From Pararhizobium mangrovi (GTDB lineage: Bacteria > Pseudomonadota > Alphaproteobacteria > Rhizobiales > Rhizobiaceae), in contig NZ_VHLH01000027.1 in assembly GCF_006516965.1 (NCBI RefSeq), forward strand, positions 1 through 64,000: a stretch of 64,000 bases of DNA, given 5' to 3'. This document shows positions 1 to 8,301 of the stretch, piece by piece. The position numbers and the translations under genes were made by a program. How positions within the stretch are numbered: the first letter of the stretch is position 1; every line of letters begins with the position of its first letter. The notes under the pieces are model-generated. The model was not told where the DNA came from. It searched no databases and saw only the letters and a program-made list of their open reading frames with translations.

Positions 1-16
1 TCGAAACGGGCCATTC

Positions 17-39
17 AAAGCTCCTCCTCGAGGATCTTT
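17..39. repeat. Imperfect inverted repeat downstream of nikR
   Basis: Two 10-base arms (AAAGCTCCTC and GAGGATCTTT) with a 3-base spacer pair with one mismatch. A second small stem, AAACGG/CCGTTT, lies at about 58-73. Both lie just downstream of nikR on the minus strand and could contribute to transcript termination, but neither is followed by a clear T-run. I see no gene in the first 86 bases. Confidence 0.3.
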
Positions 40-86
40 GAATCACGATCCAGCCTCAAACGGAATCCCGTTTATGAGTACAGATC

Positions 87-542
87 CTAGGCCTCGTAAT
101 GAACGTGCGATACGCCGCCCGGCTCGTGGCTGTGGTCGTTCGACAGACGGACTGGCACCAGGTGCAGATTGGCATGCCTGACACCGCGCTGCGTCGCGAT
201 CGTGTCGGAAAACGCCTGTACCGCAGCGGCGGGGCCACGCAGGACCATCAGTTCCATGCAGCTCGAATGGTCGAGCGGTACCCGCGTATTGGTCACCACG
301 AGGTCGTGATGCTCGTGCTGCGCCCGGGTAAGGCGCTGCGCGAGTTCGCGCGTGGCATAGTCGAAGACGTAGCTTAGCGTCGCAATGCACAGGCTCTCCC
401 CACCCTCCGTAACCTCGCGGTTGCCGAGCGCGCGGACGACGTCGCGGAAGACCTCCGAGCGGCTGGCATAGCCGCGCCGGTCCTTGAGCGTATCGACGAC
501 GGCGAGCAGATCGTCGTCCATGGTGATGGTAATGCGTTGCAT
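87..542 (-). CDS. nikR: NikR nickel-responsive regulator, variant metal site
   Basis: A 151-residue protein with an N-terminal ribbon-helix-helix DNA-binding domain (about residues 1-45, beginning MQRITITMDDDLL) and a C-terminal ACT-like metal-binding domain. NikR represses nickel uptake genes when loaded with nickel. It aligns without gaps to E. coli NikR over residues 1-100. His76 and Cys95 of the square-planar nickel site are kept, but positions 87 and 89, normally His, are Arg and Pro. The C-terminus carries a His-containing extension (DHSHEPGGVSHVH) absent from E. coli NikR. It is the last gene of the nik operon, 76 bp after the ATPase gene, and its likely operator is at 3289-3316. The start is the ATG that gives the canonical N-terminus; an in-frame upstream ATG exists but adds unrelated residues. 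Family assignment is sure; the altered ligands make the metal specificity uncertain. Confidence 0.9.
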   Translation of the reverse strand: MQRITITMDDDLLAVVDTLKDRRGYASRSEVFRDVVRALGNREVTEGGESLCIATLSYVFDYATRELAQRLTRAQHEHHDLVVTNTRVPLDHSSCMELMVLRGPAAAVQAFSDTIATQRGVRHANLHLVPVRLSNDHSHEPGGVSHVHYEA

Positions 543-618
543 GGGCGCTCCCGATCCCGCAATGGCCGGCTTCGGCCGCACCATAGCCGCCGCGGGCGCT
601 CGCCGAAAGCGTCGGTGT

Positions 619-1374
619 TCAGGCAGGTCGCGTATGCAGCAGACGCGAACGCGCAAGAAGGGCGGTATCGTCGAGGATCGCGCCGGGTGATCCGCTGGCG
701 ACGATCTTGCCATGATCGAGGACGACCACGCGGTCGGCGACCGCTTCGATCCGGTCGAGATCATGCGTTGCGAGGACGATCGTACGGTCCTGCGAACGTT
801 CGGCTTGAAGGAACGCGACCACTGCGTCCGCACTTTGCGGGTCGAGCGCGGCGGTCGGCTCGTCGAGAAGGAGAACCTGCGGCTCGCTGATGAGCACGCA
901 GGCGAGCGCCACGCGCTTCTTCTCTCCCCCCGAAAGCCGATGCGGCGCCCGGTCGCCGAGATGGGCGATCTCGAAACGCTCGAGCGTCGCCGTGATCTGC
1001 GAACGGATCTCTTCGGGCGGCCAGCCGAGTTGCAGCGGGCCGAAGGCAAGTTCGTCGAAGACGGTCGGCGAAAAGAGCTGGATGTCCGGGTTCTGGAAGA
1101 CGAGGCCGACGCGACGCCGAAACGCGATGGCGCGATCCTCGTCCGCGAACAGATCCTCGTCGAGCGCTTCGTCGAAGGCACGCACAGAACCATGGTCGGC
1201 GAAGATCAGTCCGGCGAGCAGTTTGAGGAGCGTGGACTTGCCCGAACCGTTCGCCCCGACAAGGGCGAGGCGTTCGCCGGAACGAACCGTAAGGTCGAGG
1301 CCATCGAGCCCCGGCGTGTTCCGGTAGGCGTAGGATACGCCGTCGAGTTCGAAGAGCGGGGCGCTGTCGCTCAT
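619..1374 (-). CDS. Nickel/cobalt ECF transporter ATPase (CbiO/NikO)
   Basis: The 251-residue ABC ATPase energises the ECF metal uptake transporter. Visible motifs are Walker A (GANGSGKST, about residues 40-48), the Q-loop (VFQNPDIQLF), the signature LSGGEKKR (about 147-154), Walker B (VLLLDEPTAALD) and the H-loop His in ATHDL. It overlaps the upstream cbiQ gene by 4 bases (ATGA), a sign of translational coupling. The complex would contain this ATPase, the CbiQ T-component and the NikMN substrate-binding component. Nickel rather than cobalt is favoured because a NikR gene and NikR-type operator belong to the operon, but sequence alone does not settle it. Confidence 0.9.
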   Translation of the reverse strand: MSDSAPLFELDGVSYAYRNTPGLDGLDLTVRSGERLALVGANGSGKSTLLKLLAGLIFADHGSVRAFDEALDEDLFADEDRAIAFRRRVGLVFQNPDIQLFSPTVFDELAFGPLQLGWPPEEIRSQITATLERFEIAHLGDRAPHRLSGGEKKRVALACVLISEPQVLLLDEPTAALDPQSADAVVAFLQAERSQDRTIVLATHDLDRIEAVADRVVVLDHGKIVASGSPGAILDDTALLARSRLLHTRPA

Positions 1375-2222
1375 CGCCCGAACACCAGCGCGCCGGCGAC
1401 GACGACCGCGCATGTCGCGAAGGCAGACGCATCGCGTTTGCGGAAGCGGAAGCTTTCGATCAGGCGGACTTCGCCACGGTAGCCGCGTGCGATCATCGCC
1501 TGATGGATGTCTGTGCTCATCGCAAGGGCGCGGGCGAAGAGGACGCCCGCGCTTTCTCCCGCCAGCCTGCGGCGCTCGCGCGGCGAGAGGCGGCCGAGCG
1601 TGCGGACCTGGCGCGCTTCGATCATCCGGTGCGCGGTTTCGAGAAGCGTGAAGGCGTAGCGGTGCGTCATGCCCAGAATCACGACAAGCACGACCGGCAT
1701 GCGAAAGAAGCGCATGGCCTTGAGGACGTGCGGCCACGGCGTCGTGAGGATGAGGAGAAGGCAGAGACCGGCCGAGGTTTGCGCACGCAAGAGGAGGAAG
1801 GCCGCGCTGCGCAGGCCGGTTCGCGATATCGGCCAGCCGAGGACGGGCAGGTGCGCGATGGCCGGCCCGGCGACGAGGAAGATCGCGGGCAGGGCGATCG
1901 GGCCGGTGAAGAGAAAAACGGGCAGGCCGACCTGTTTCCAGAGGCGGCGAAGCGGAACGCGCGAACCGAGCGCCACCACGCACACGAAAGCGAGCAGGGC
2001 GACGAGCACGATGAGCGAATGGACTGACACGGCCGTAACGGCGAGCGCCATGAGGCAGGCGAGCTTCGTGCGGGGATCGAGGGCCTGTAGCAGGCCGCGT
2101 CGCGACGCGAACGTCTCGGCTTCGAGGGCGTGGTCGAGGGCGCCGGCAAGCCCGCCGACGATGCGCTCGGCGTAGCTCGCGTTGCGACCATGGGAATGCG
2201 CCAGAAACGATTGCTCGCCCAT
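1371..2222 (-). CDS. ECF transporter T-component (CbiQ/NikQ)
   Basis: A 283-residue integral membrane protein with several hydrophobic segments between about residues 50 and 175 and a C-terminal Ala/Val-rich membrane segment. Its position between the S-component and ATPase genes identifies it as the T-component (CbiQ family) that couples ATP hydrolysis to substrate release. The cytoplasmic stretch with charged motifs (MIEARQVRTLGRLSPRERRR, about 200-219) fits the coupling helices that contact the ATPase. Its ATG immediately follows the stop of nikMN, and its stop overlaps the start of the ATPase gene, so the three genes form one tightly packed unit. Confidence 0.88.
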   Translation of the reverse strand: MGEQSFLAHSHGRNASYAERIVGGLAGALDHALEAETFASRRGLLQALDPRTKLACLMALAVTAVSVHSLIVLVALLAFVCVVALGSRVPLRRLWKQVGLPVFLFTGPIALPAIFLVAGPAIAHLPVLGWPISRTGLRSAAFLLLRAQTSAGLCLLLILTTPWPHVLKAMRFFRMPVVLVVILGMTHRYAFTLLETAHRMIEARQVRTLGRLSPRERRRLAGESAGVLFARALAMSTDIHQAMIARGYRGEVRLIESFRFRKRDASAFATCAVVVAGALVFGR

Positions 2223-3269
2223 TCAGGCCGCGCCGGTCGGCGCCCGGCGGGCGGCGAACCACGAGACCAGCGCGCAGGTAAGAATGACGAGGCCGACGCC
2301 GACGATCGCGGAAAGTACGTAGCCGAGGCTTTCGCTGTGGAGAAAGGACGGCGCGTAATCCGGGATCGGCGCCTGCCAGAGGTCGGCGATGCGGGCAAGT
2401 CCGGTCGGCACGTCCCCAGGCGGGGCGATACCGCCGGAAGCGCCGGCGATCTGTTCGCGCACGCCCGCATCGGCGAAATCATGTGTACCCCATTCGCCCC
2501 AGGCGATGCCGGTGGCGAGCAGGCCGAGCGGGCTTGCGACCATCAGCGCGCCGAGGCCGGCCCAAAGGGCGCGCGGGCTGCGCCGCGAGCCGTCTTCGCG
2601 CCCGACCAGAAGTTCGGGATGGCTGCGTTGCAGGTAGCCGACGACGCCGCCGGTGACGATCGCCTCGGCCGCGCCCGCGACCGTGAGGTGTGCGGCCATC
2701 ATCGCCGGGACGGCGACGGCCAGCGAATAGGGCGCGTAGAGCGGCGTGCCGTCCGCCGCGGTGAAGAGCATGGGCTGTATGCCGAACTCGACGGCTGCCG
2801 ACAGCGCCGCCGCGTTGATCGCGACATAGCCCGACAGGCCAGCGGCGACGGTTCGCCTCAGCGCCGTCGACGCGGCGTTGCCGGCCGCGAGACGATAGGT
2901 GACGTGCGCGACGAAGCAGCCGACGATCGCCATGTTGAAGGCGTTCGCGCCGAAGGCGGTAATGCCGCCGTCGCCGAAGAAGAGCGCCTGGATCATCAGC
3001 GCGACCGAGATGGCGAGAAGGCCCGCCCAGGGCCCGAGCAGGATCGCCGCAAGCCCCATGCCCACGGCATGCGCCGTCGTTCCGCCGGGGATTGGCAGGT
3101 TGAACATCATGACGACGAAGGAAAAGGCCGACGTCATGGCGAGCATCGGAACGGCCCGGCCCTGCATGCGCCGGCGAACCCTGCGCATCGCGACGAACCA
3201 GAAGGGGGCCGCCGCGGCATAGGTCACCGCACAGGTCGAAGGGCTGAGATAGCCGTCGGGAATGTGCAT
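2223..3269 (-). CDS. nikMN: Nickel/cobalt S-component, CbiM-CbiN fusion (NikMN)
   Basis: A 348-residue membrane protein that begins MHIPDGYLSP, the signature N-terminus of CbiM/NikM in which the amino-terminal residues including His2 bind the metal. The CbiM part covers about residues 1-215 with several membrane segments. It is followed by a soluble loop and a last membrane pair (about 235-340) that resembles CbiN/NikN, so the two usually separate subunits are fused. It is the first gene of the minus-strand operon and lies 19 bp downstream of the predicted NikR operator. Confidence 0.9.
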   Translation of the reverse strand: MHIPDGYLSPSTCAVTYAAAAPFWFVAMRRVRRRMQGRAVPMLAMTSAFSFVVMMFNLPIPGGTTAHAVGMGLAAILLGPWAGLLAISVALMIQALFFGDGGITAFGANAFNMAIVGCFVAHVTYRLAAGNAASTALRRTVAAGLSGYVAINAAALSAAVEFGIQPMLFTAADGTPLYAPYSLAVAVPAMMAAHLTVAGAAEAIVTGGVVGYLQRSHPELLVGREDGSRRSPRALWAGLGALMVASPLGLLATGIAWGEWGTHDFADAGVREQIAGASGGIAPPGDVPTGLARIADLWQAPIPDYAPSFLHSESLGYVLSAIVGVGLVILTCALVSWFAARRAPTGAA

Positions 3270-3288
3270 GCCGATGCGCTCGTGTTGC

Positions 3289-3316
3289 GTATGACGATTT
3301 CACTTTTTATTCATAT
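3289..3316. promoter_or_regulatory. NikR operator upstream of nikMN
   Basis: GTATGA at 3289-3294 and TCATAT at 3311-3316 are separated by exactly 16 bases. The established E. coli nik operator is GTATGA-N16-TCATAC, so this differs at one base. It sits directly upstream of the nikMN start codon at 3269, where bound NikR would block transcription. The first nine bases (GTATGACGA) also match the E. coli operator. Confidence 0.85.
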
Positions 3317-3543
3317 CGCCATAGTAGGGTCAAGCGCAGCGGCCTGCCGTTTTCTTCACGCAGCCATACCCATTTGTAACGAAGTGTGACGTAGGTCCCG
3401 GCGCGTAAGTGGCGACTTTTTGATGGTCGTGCCTTTTTTGCGCCGAGGATATGGGGCAGATTGCCGACGTTGAGGGTGGCGAACAAGAAATTCGAGGTAA
3501 TCCGGTACGTTAGCAAGGCCGGAAGTCGGGGAGTTCTGGCTTG

Positions 3544-4317
3544 ATGTCCAGATCAATGAGGTTGCGTGCCGACCGGGTCGTCGGCGCGTCGGGGTGTCTT
3601 GCGGGCGCTGGGTCGGCGTCCGCGAAATTCGGCGGACTGGCTTTCGTAAGCCTTGCCGTCATGACGCTGGCGGGTTGCCAGACGGATGGGATGACGACGG
3701 GGTCTATCCCACCGACGGTGAAGGCGGAACAGAACGACAGCGGTGCCACGCACGTCGCCGCGGTCAATGTCGGCAGCCGGGAAAAGCAATGCCTGATGCG
3801 GGCGATGTATTTCGAATCCAACCGGTCGAGCGACGACGGCCTGCTCGCCGTCGGCTCGGTGGTGATGAACCGGGTGGCCTCGCCGAAGTTCCCGAATACG
3901 ATCTGCGGCGTCGTCGGCCAACCGAACCAGTTCGCACCCGGCGTGCTGTCGCGCAAGATGAACCCCCGCACGACGCCGCGCGTGGAAAAGGTCGCCGACC
4001 TGGTGCTTTCGGGCAAGCGCCATCCCAAGGTGGGGCCGGCCAAGTTCTTCCATACCGCGGGACTGCACTTCCCGTACAACAACATGCATTACGTCGTGGT
4101 CGCCGGTGGCAACGCCTTTTACGAAAAGCGCAGGGTGAGTTCGCCCGCGAGCCGGGCGATCGATATCGCCACGGCGGACGTGCCGGCGTCGGTGCCCGTT
4201 CCGGGCGCGCGACCGGTCGGCGGTCTCGATGGCAGTGTGCTGCGGACGGCCTTCGCCGAGCAGACGACCGTGCCGTTGCCTTCGGCGCGTGCGGCTTTCG
4301 CTGCGGCGACCGAGTAG
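3544..4317 (+). CDS. Cell wall hydrolase, SleB-like, probable lipoprotein
   Basis: A protein of about 257 residues with an N-terminal hydrophobic segment ending in a lipobox (LAGC, about residues 38-41 from the chosen start), followed by a SleB/hydrolase_2 domain. The motif CLMRAMYFESNR contains the conserved Glu expected in this lytic-transglycosylase-like family, and the GVVGQPNQFAP stretch is typical. It probably acts on peptidoglycan from the periplasmic face of a membrane. The ATG at 3544 is preferred because GGGGAG lies about 10 bases upstream; a TTG immediately before it is less likely. The residues before the signal segment are unusually long, so a downstream start (3556) is possible. 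Confidence 0.82.
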   Translation: MSRSMRLRADRVVGASGCLAGAGSASAKFGGLAFVSLAVMTLAGCQTDGMTTGSIPPTVKAEQNDSGATHVAAVNVGSREKQCLMRAMYFESNRSSDDGLLAVGSVVMNRVASPKFPNTICGVVGQPNQFAPGVLSRKMNPRTTPRVEKVADLVLSGKRHPKVGPAKFFHTAGLHFPYNNMHYVVVAGGNAFYEKRRVSSPASRAIDIATADVPASVPVPGARPVGGLDGSVLRTAFAEQTTVPLPSARAAFAAATE

Positions 4318-4323
4318 ATTGCG

Positions 4324-4349
4324 GACTGCCGCGGCGCTTCGCGGCAGTC
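4324..4349 (+). terminator. Hairpin after the SleB-like gene
   Basis: A perfect 10-bp stem (GACTGCCGCG / CGCGGCAGTC) with a 6-base loop starts 7 bases after the stop codon at 4317. No strong T-run follows, so termination is likely but not certain. Confidence 0.55.
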
Positions 4350-4412
4350 GATCGCGAGCCGTGTCGGTGCGCGGTCTAGCGCAAGCCGCAGCGGCGGGAA
4401 GATGAATGAGAG

Positions 4413-4441
4413 AAGGCCGTCGACGATGGTCGACAGCCTTT
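4413..4441. terminator. Hairpin between convergent genes
   Basis: Arms AAGGC-c-GTCGAC and GTCGAC-a-GCCTT with a 4-base loop, followed on the plus strand by TTCTTC. It lies between the convergent SleB-like gene and gapR and may serve either. Confidence 0.5.
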
Positions 4442-4512
4442 CTTCGGAGACATGATGGACCGGTTCAGGGGACGAGCGATGCGCTCGACCGGTCCCGTGG
4501 ACGCGCTCGACC

Positions 4513-4785
4513 TCACACGAGGCCGAGCGCGTTCTTGTACGTCTCGAGGATCGCCTCTTCCTCCTGCCGCTCGTTCGGGTCCTTCTTGCGCAGGCGGATA
4601 ATGGCGCGAAGGGCCTTCGTGTCGTAACCGCGGCCCTTGGCCTCGGCCATCACTTCCTTGATGTCGTCCTGCAGCGCGGATTTCTCCTCTTCGAGGCGCT
4701 CGACGCGCTCGATGAACTGGCGCAGCTCGGCCGCCGCGACGTTTTCTTGAGGTTCTTCGGAATGCGGCGCTTCGGATTCGGCCAT
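4513..4785 (-). CDS. gapR: GapR nucleoid-associated protein (DUF2312)
   Basis: A small protein of about 90 residues made almost wholly of charged helix ([21 protein letters not shown], then [34 protein letters not shown]). This is the DUF2312/GapR family, whose Caulobacter member encircles overtwisted AT-rich DNA and stimulates topoisomerases ahead of replication and transcription. Two consecutive ATG codons occur; the second (4785) has better spacing from GGGAG. Other plasmid- and chromosome-borne DUF2312 proteins exist, but length and motif order match the chromosomal form. Confidence 0.88.
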   Translation of the reverse strand: MAESEAPHSEEPQENVAAAELRQFIERVERLEEEKSALQDDIKEVMAEAKGRGYDTKALRAIIRLRKKDPNERQEEEAILETYKNALGLV

Positions 4786-5045
4786 CATGGTCTCCCGCTT
4801 GATGTTGCGACGGTCAGGTCTTTTCGGTTTCGCACGCGCGCGTTTCCCGTGGCGTCCCGTCCGAACGGGCGGGACGACCCTGGAGATGCGCAATCTGGAT
4901 CGTGCCGTGGATTGGTCGATCGAACCGCCGAGGTCAAGCGCTTTGTCCGACGGATGGCCGCACGACGCGCCACGACCTTGCTCGTGCGACTTTGCGGTTT
5001 CAGCAGGCGCGCCGCCTCGCAAACGACGAGGCTATGCCCCGGCGT

Positions 5046-5309
5046 TCAGCCCGTTTCCTTCTGGTAGCGCGCTTTCCACTCCTCGTAAGGCATGCCGTAG
5101 ACGATCTCGCGCGAGGCGGCCTTGTCGAGGTCGAGCCCGCGTTCTTCGGCAGCCTCGCGGTACCAGTTCGAAAGGCAGTTCCGGCAAAAGCCGGCGAGGT
5201 TCATCAGGTCGATGTTCTGCACGTCCGTGCGCTCGCCGAGATGCGCCACGAGCCGGCGAAAGGCGGCCGCTTCGAGATCGCGGCGTTCGGCTTCGGTCAG
5301 GTCCGCCAT
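5046..5309 (-). CDS. DUF1244 family protein
   Basis: An 87-residue protein matching the DUF1244 family, recognisable by FRRLVAHLGERTDVQNIDLM followed by NLAGFCRNCLSNWY. The two Cys in CRNC and adjacent aromatic residues are the family hallmark and suggest metal or cofactor binding, but no function is established. AAGGAA precedes the ATG. It sits just downstream of the N-formylglutamate amidohydrolase gene (28 bp) in the same direction, an arrangement common in Rhizobiales. Confidence 0.85.
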   Translation of the reverse strand: MADLTEAERRDLEAAAFRRLVAHLGERTDVQNIDLMNLAGFCRNCLSNWYREAAEERGLDLDKAASREIVYGMPYEEWKARYQKETG

Positions 5310-5337
5310 GGATCGTTTCCTTCCAAGAGGTCGGTTG

Positions 5338-6126
5338 TTACAAAAGGCCCGTTCGCGAACCGTGATATTCCCGGCGATGCATCTCCGGGCGTGCGTTCAG
5401 CGATTCGAGCAGCGGGCAGAGCCGATCGGCCCATTCGGCAACGCCGGCGTTGTCGGCGATCAGATCCTGGCGCACTTCGATCAGCGCATGAGCGAGGCCG
5501 GTCCTCGTGCAGTGGGTGAACATCGTATCGTTTCCGAGCGCACCGCTATAGGGCTCGTTGTCGCCGACAACCAGATCGCCTTCGGCCTGAAGCGCTTCGA
5601 TCAGCGGGCGTGGTGCGCGCGGGTCGCTGTCCCACAGCACCCCGACGTGCCATGGCCGTGCCTCGCCCTTCCAGGCGGGGGTGAAGGAATGGAGCGAAAC
5701 GACGAAGGGCGGCGCGCCGGCGGCCTTTTCGGCCCGTTCGACGAGGTCCGCCACCGCGCGGTGATAGGGACGGTGAAACGTCTCCAGGCGGAAGGCGCGT
5801 TCCTCGCCGGTCATGGGATGGTTCGCCGGTACCACCGCGCCGTCGGAAAGCTTCATGACGAGCGTCGGATCGTCCTCGCCGCGATTGGGGTCGATAAGCA
5901 GGCGCGAGAAGCAGCAAAGTACGGCCGGTGCCGAAAGCCGTTCGCCGAGCCGACGGGTCAGTGCCTCAACGCCGATGTCGTAGGCGATGTGGCGGGTGAA
6001 GGCCTCTTCGGGCAGGCCGAGCTTCGCATAGCGTTCCGGCAGGGCGGCGCGCGCGTGGTCGGCGAGCAGGACGATACCGCTTCCCGGCTCGGCATCGAGG
6101 ATTTCGTAGGGGGCGAATTCACTCAC
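5338..6126 (-). CDS. N-formylglutamate amidohydrolase
   Basis: A 262-residue enzyme of the N-formylglutamate amidohydrolase family, which releases formate from N-formyl-L-glutamate in some histidine-degradation routes. Expected motifs are visible: LLADHARAALPERYAKLGL near residue 20, CCFSRLLIDPNR near 75-88, VSLHSFTPAW near 145 and EVRQDLI near 220. No other hut genes are adjacent, so the physiological substrate may differ. The GTG at 6126 is chosen because AAGGA lies 7 bases upstream; a GTG two codons further up is too close to it. Confidence 0.82.
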   Translation of the reverse strand: MSEFAPYEILDAEPGSGIVLLADHARAALPERYAKLGLPEEAFTRHIAYDIGVEALTRRLGERLSAPAVLCCFSRLLIDPNRGEDDPTLVMKLSDGAVVPANHPMTGEERAFRLETFHRPYHRAVADLVERAEKAAGAPPFVVSLHSFTPAWKGEARPWHVGVLWDSDPRAPRPLIEALQAEGDLVVGDNEPYSGALGNDTMFTHCTRTGLAHALIEVRQDLIADNAGVAEWADRLCPLLESLNARPEMHRREYHGSRTGLL

Positions 6127-6313
6127 CGCCACATCCTTTCTTTTCGTTCGAAATGAAGCGTGGGAGCTTGCACAGCCGCGTTCGCCGTGCAAGGCCGCGG
6201 CTTCGCGCAAGGGGTGCGATTGATCGGCGCGACCCCTGCACCCTTCGTTGACTTTGCGCGCTTGCGGGCGCACAACGCGAAGCGGTCATTTAAGGCTGGA
6301 GGCCACCCAACCC

Positions 6314-6865
6314 GTGTTCCGTCGCTTCCCGTTTTCCGCCCTTTTGCGTCCTTTCCTCCTCCGATTCGTCCTGCTTGCCGTCGTCGCCTGCGGCGCCATG
6401 GCCGGGCTCTCGGCACAGGCGAAGGCCGATTTTCGCGTGTGCAACGGCACCAGCGATCTGGTCGGCGTCGCCATCGGCTATCGTGCGGCGGAGGGCTGGA
6501 CGACCGAGGGCTGGTGGCAGGTGCCAGGCAGTTCCTGCGCCACGTTGATCAAGGGCGAACTTTCCTCGCGCTACTACTACCTCTACGCCGAGGATGCCGG
6601 GCGCGGCGGCCGCTGGGGCGGCCCGATCGACATGTGCGTCGCCGACAAGGAATTCAAGGTCGTGGGCGTCCACGACTGTTTCGCGCGCGGCTATCAGCGC
6701 ATGGGCTTCAAGGAATACGATACCGGACGGCAGGGAAGCTGGATGGTCCAGCTGACGGCCGGTTCGGGGGGCGGTCAGTCGCAAAGTGCCGATTCGAACA
6801 CGCCGAAAGAACCACCCGCAGCGCCTTCGGGCAGCGCGGCACCAAACAAGGAATCCGCGCCATGA
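6314..6865 (+). CDS. Secreted DUF1036 protein
   Basis: A protein of about 183 residues with a hydrophobic signal sequence (FVLLAVVACGAMAGLSAQAKA, cleavage probably after AKA) and a DUF1036 domain (DFRVCNGTSDLVGVAIGY through about residue 135), then a Gln/Ser/Pro-rich tail. DUF1036 proteins are exported proteins of unknown function, conserved in Rhizobiales beside pyruvate kinase. The GTG at 6314 is preferred because CTGGAGG precedes it and it yields a normal signal peptide. The stop overlaps the pyk start (ATGA), so the two genes are cotranslated. Confidence 0.8.
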   Translation: MFRRFPFSALLRPFLLRFVLLAVVACGAMAGLSAQAKADFRVCNGTSDLVGVAIGYRAAEGWTTEGWWQVPGSSCATLIKGELSSRYYYLYAEDAGRGGRWGGPIDMCVADKEFKVVGVHDCFARGYQRMGFKEYDTGRQGSWMVQLTAGSGGGQSQSADSNTPKEPPAAPSGSAAPNKESAP

Positions 6866-8301
6866 AGCGCCTTCGCAAAGTGAAGATCCTCGCAACGCTT
6901 GGACCGGCCTCCTCCGAAGAGGCGGTGATCGAGAAGCTGCATCAGGCAGGCGCCGATCTCTTCCGCATCAATATGAGCCACGCCGACCACGAGCATATGC
7001 GCACGCTGATGAAGCGCATCCGCAACGTTGAGGGACGCAGCGGCCGGCCGATCGGCATCCTGACCGATCTTCAGGGACCGAAGCTGCGCGTCGGCGTCTT
7101 CGCCGAGGGCAAGGTGAGCCTCGACGTCGGCCAGGACTTCGCGCTCGACGACGACGAGACGCCCGGGGACGCGAGCCGTGTCCACCTTCCGCATCCGGAA
7201 ATCTTTCGATCGGTCGAGGCTGGCGACCGGCTGCTGATCGACGACGGCAAGCTGCAGCTGAAGGTGGAGGGGTGCGACGGCCACACGATCCGCACCAAGG
7301 TCGTCGCCGGCAAGGGCATCTCCAACCGCAAGGGGGTCAGCCTGCCGGACACCGACCTCGCCGTCAGCGTGCTGACGGACAAGGACCGGGCCGATCTCGA
7401 CGCGGTGCTCGAAAGCGGGCAGGCGGACTGGATCGCGCTTTCCTTCGTGCAGCGCCCGGAAGATCTGGCGGAGGTGCGCAAGATCGTGCGCGGCCGCGCC
7501 GGTCTCATGTCGAAGATCGAAAAGCCGCAGGCCGTCCAGCGCATCGACGAGATCATCGAGCTTTCCGATGCGCTGATGGTCGCCCGCGGCGATCTCGGCG
7601 TCGAAATGCCGGTCGAATCGGTTCCCGGCATCCAGAAGCAGCTCACCCGCGCCTGCCGCCGGGCCGGCAAGCCGGTCGTCATCGCCACGCAGATGCTGGA
7701 ATCGATGATCTCCGCGCCCGTGCCGACCCGCGCGGAAGTGTCCGACGTCGCGACCGCCGTCTTCGAGGGTGCCGACGCGGTAATGCTTTCGGCCGAATCG
7801 GCGGCCGGGCAGTACCCCGTCGAGGCGGTGGAGATGATGGCCGCGACGGCCCGCAAGGTCGAGCGTGACGTCAATTTCCCGAGCATCGTCTATGCCCAGC
7901 GCCCGCAGCCCGATCCGACCGGCGCGGACGCCATCTCGCTTGCCGCTCGGCAGATCGCAGAGACACTGAACTTGAAGGCGATCGTCTGCTACACGTCCTC
8001 CGGCACGACGGGGCTGCGCGCCTCGCGCGAGCGCCCGCAGACGCCGATCCTCGCGCTTTCGCCCGTCATCGAGACGGCCCGGCGCCTTTCCGTGTGCTGG
8101 GGACTGCACTGCGTGGTGACGGAAGATGCGAGCGACCTCGACGGAATGGTCGATCGCGCCTGCAGCATCGTCCACAGCGAAGGCTTCGGCAGCCCGGGTG
8201 ACCGGATCATCGTGACGGCGGGCGTGCCGCTCGGCACGCCGGGCGCGACGAACATGCTGCGCATCGCCTATATCGGCTCGGACGGGCTCACCGGTATCTG
8301 A
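6862..8301 (+). CDS. pyk: Pyruvate kinase
   Basis: A 479-residue enzyme converting phosphoenolpyruvate and ADP to pyruvate and ATP in lower glycolysis. Landmarks in order: KILATLGPASS at residue 8, FRINMSHADHEH near 34, the B-domain beginning after LTDLQGPKLRVG, the active-site Lys in SKIEKPQAV near 215, ARGDLGVEMP near 240 and VIATQMLESM near 273, and the C-terminal regulatory domain. Length matches bacterial pyruvate kinases. Its last 34 bases overlap the end of the convergent hydrolase gene. Confidence 0.95.
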   Translation: MKRLRKVKILATLGPASSEEAVIEKLHQAGADLFRINMSHADHEHMRTLMKRIRNVEGRSGRPIGILTDLQGPKLRVGVFAEGKVSLDVGQDFALDDDETPGDASRVHLPHPEIFRSVEAGDRLLIDDGKLQLKVEGCDGHTIRTKVVAGKGISNRKGVSLPDTDLAVSVLTDKDRADLDAVLESGQADWIALSFVQRPEDLAEVRKIVRGRAGLMSKIEKPQAVQRIDEIIELSDALMVARGDLGVEMPVESVPGIQKQLTRACRRAGKPVVIATQMLESMISAPVPTRAEVSDVATAVFEGADAVMLSAESAAGQYPVEAVEMMAATARKVERDVNFPSIVYAQRPQPDPTGADAISLAARQIAETLNLKAIVCYTSSGTTGLRASRERPQTPILALSPVIETARRLSVCWGLHCVVTEDASDLDGMVDRACSIVHSEGFGSPGDRIIVTAGVPLGTPGATNMLRIAYIGSDGLTGI

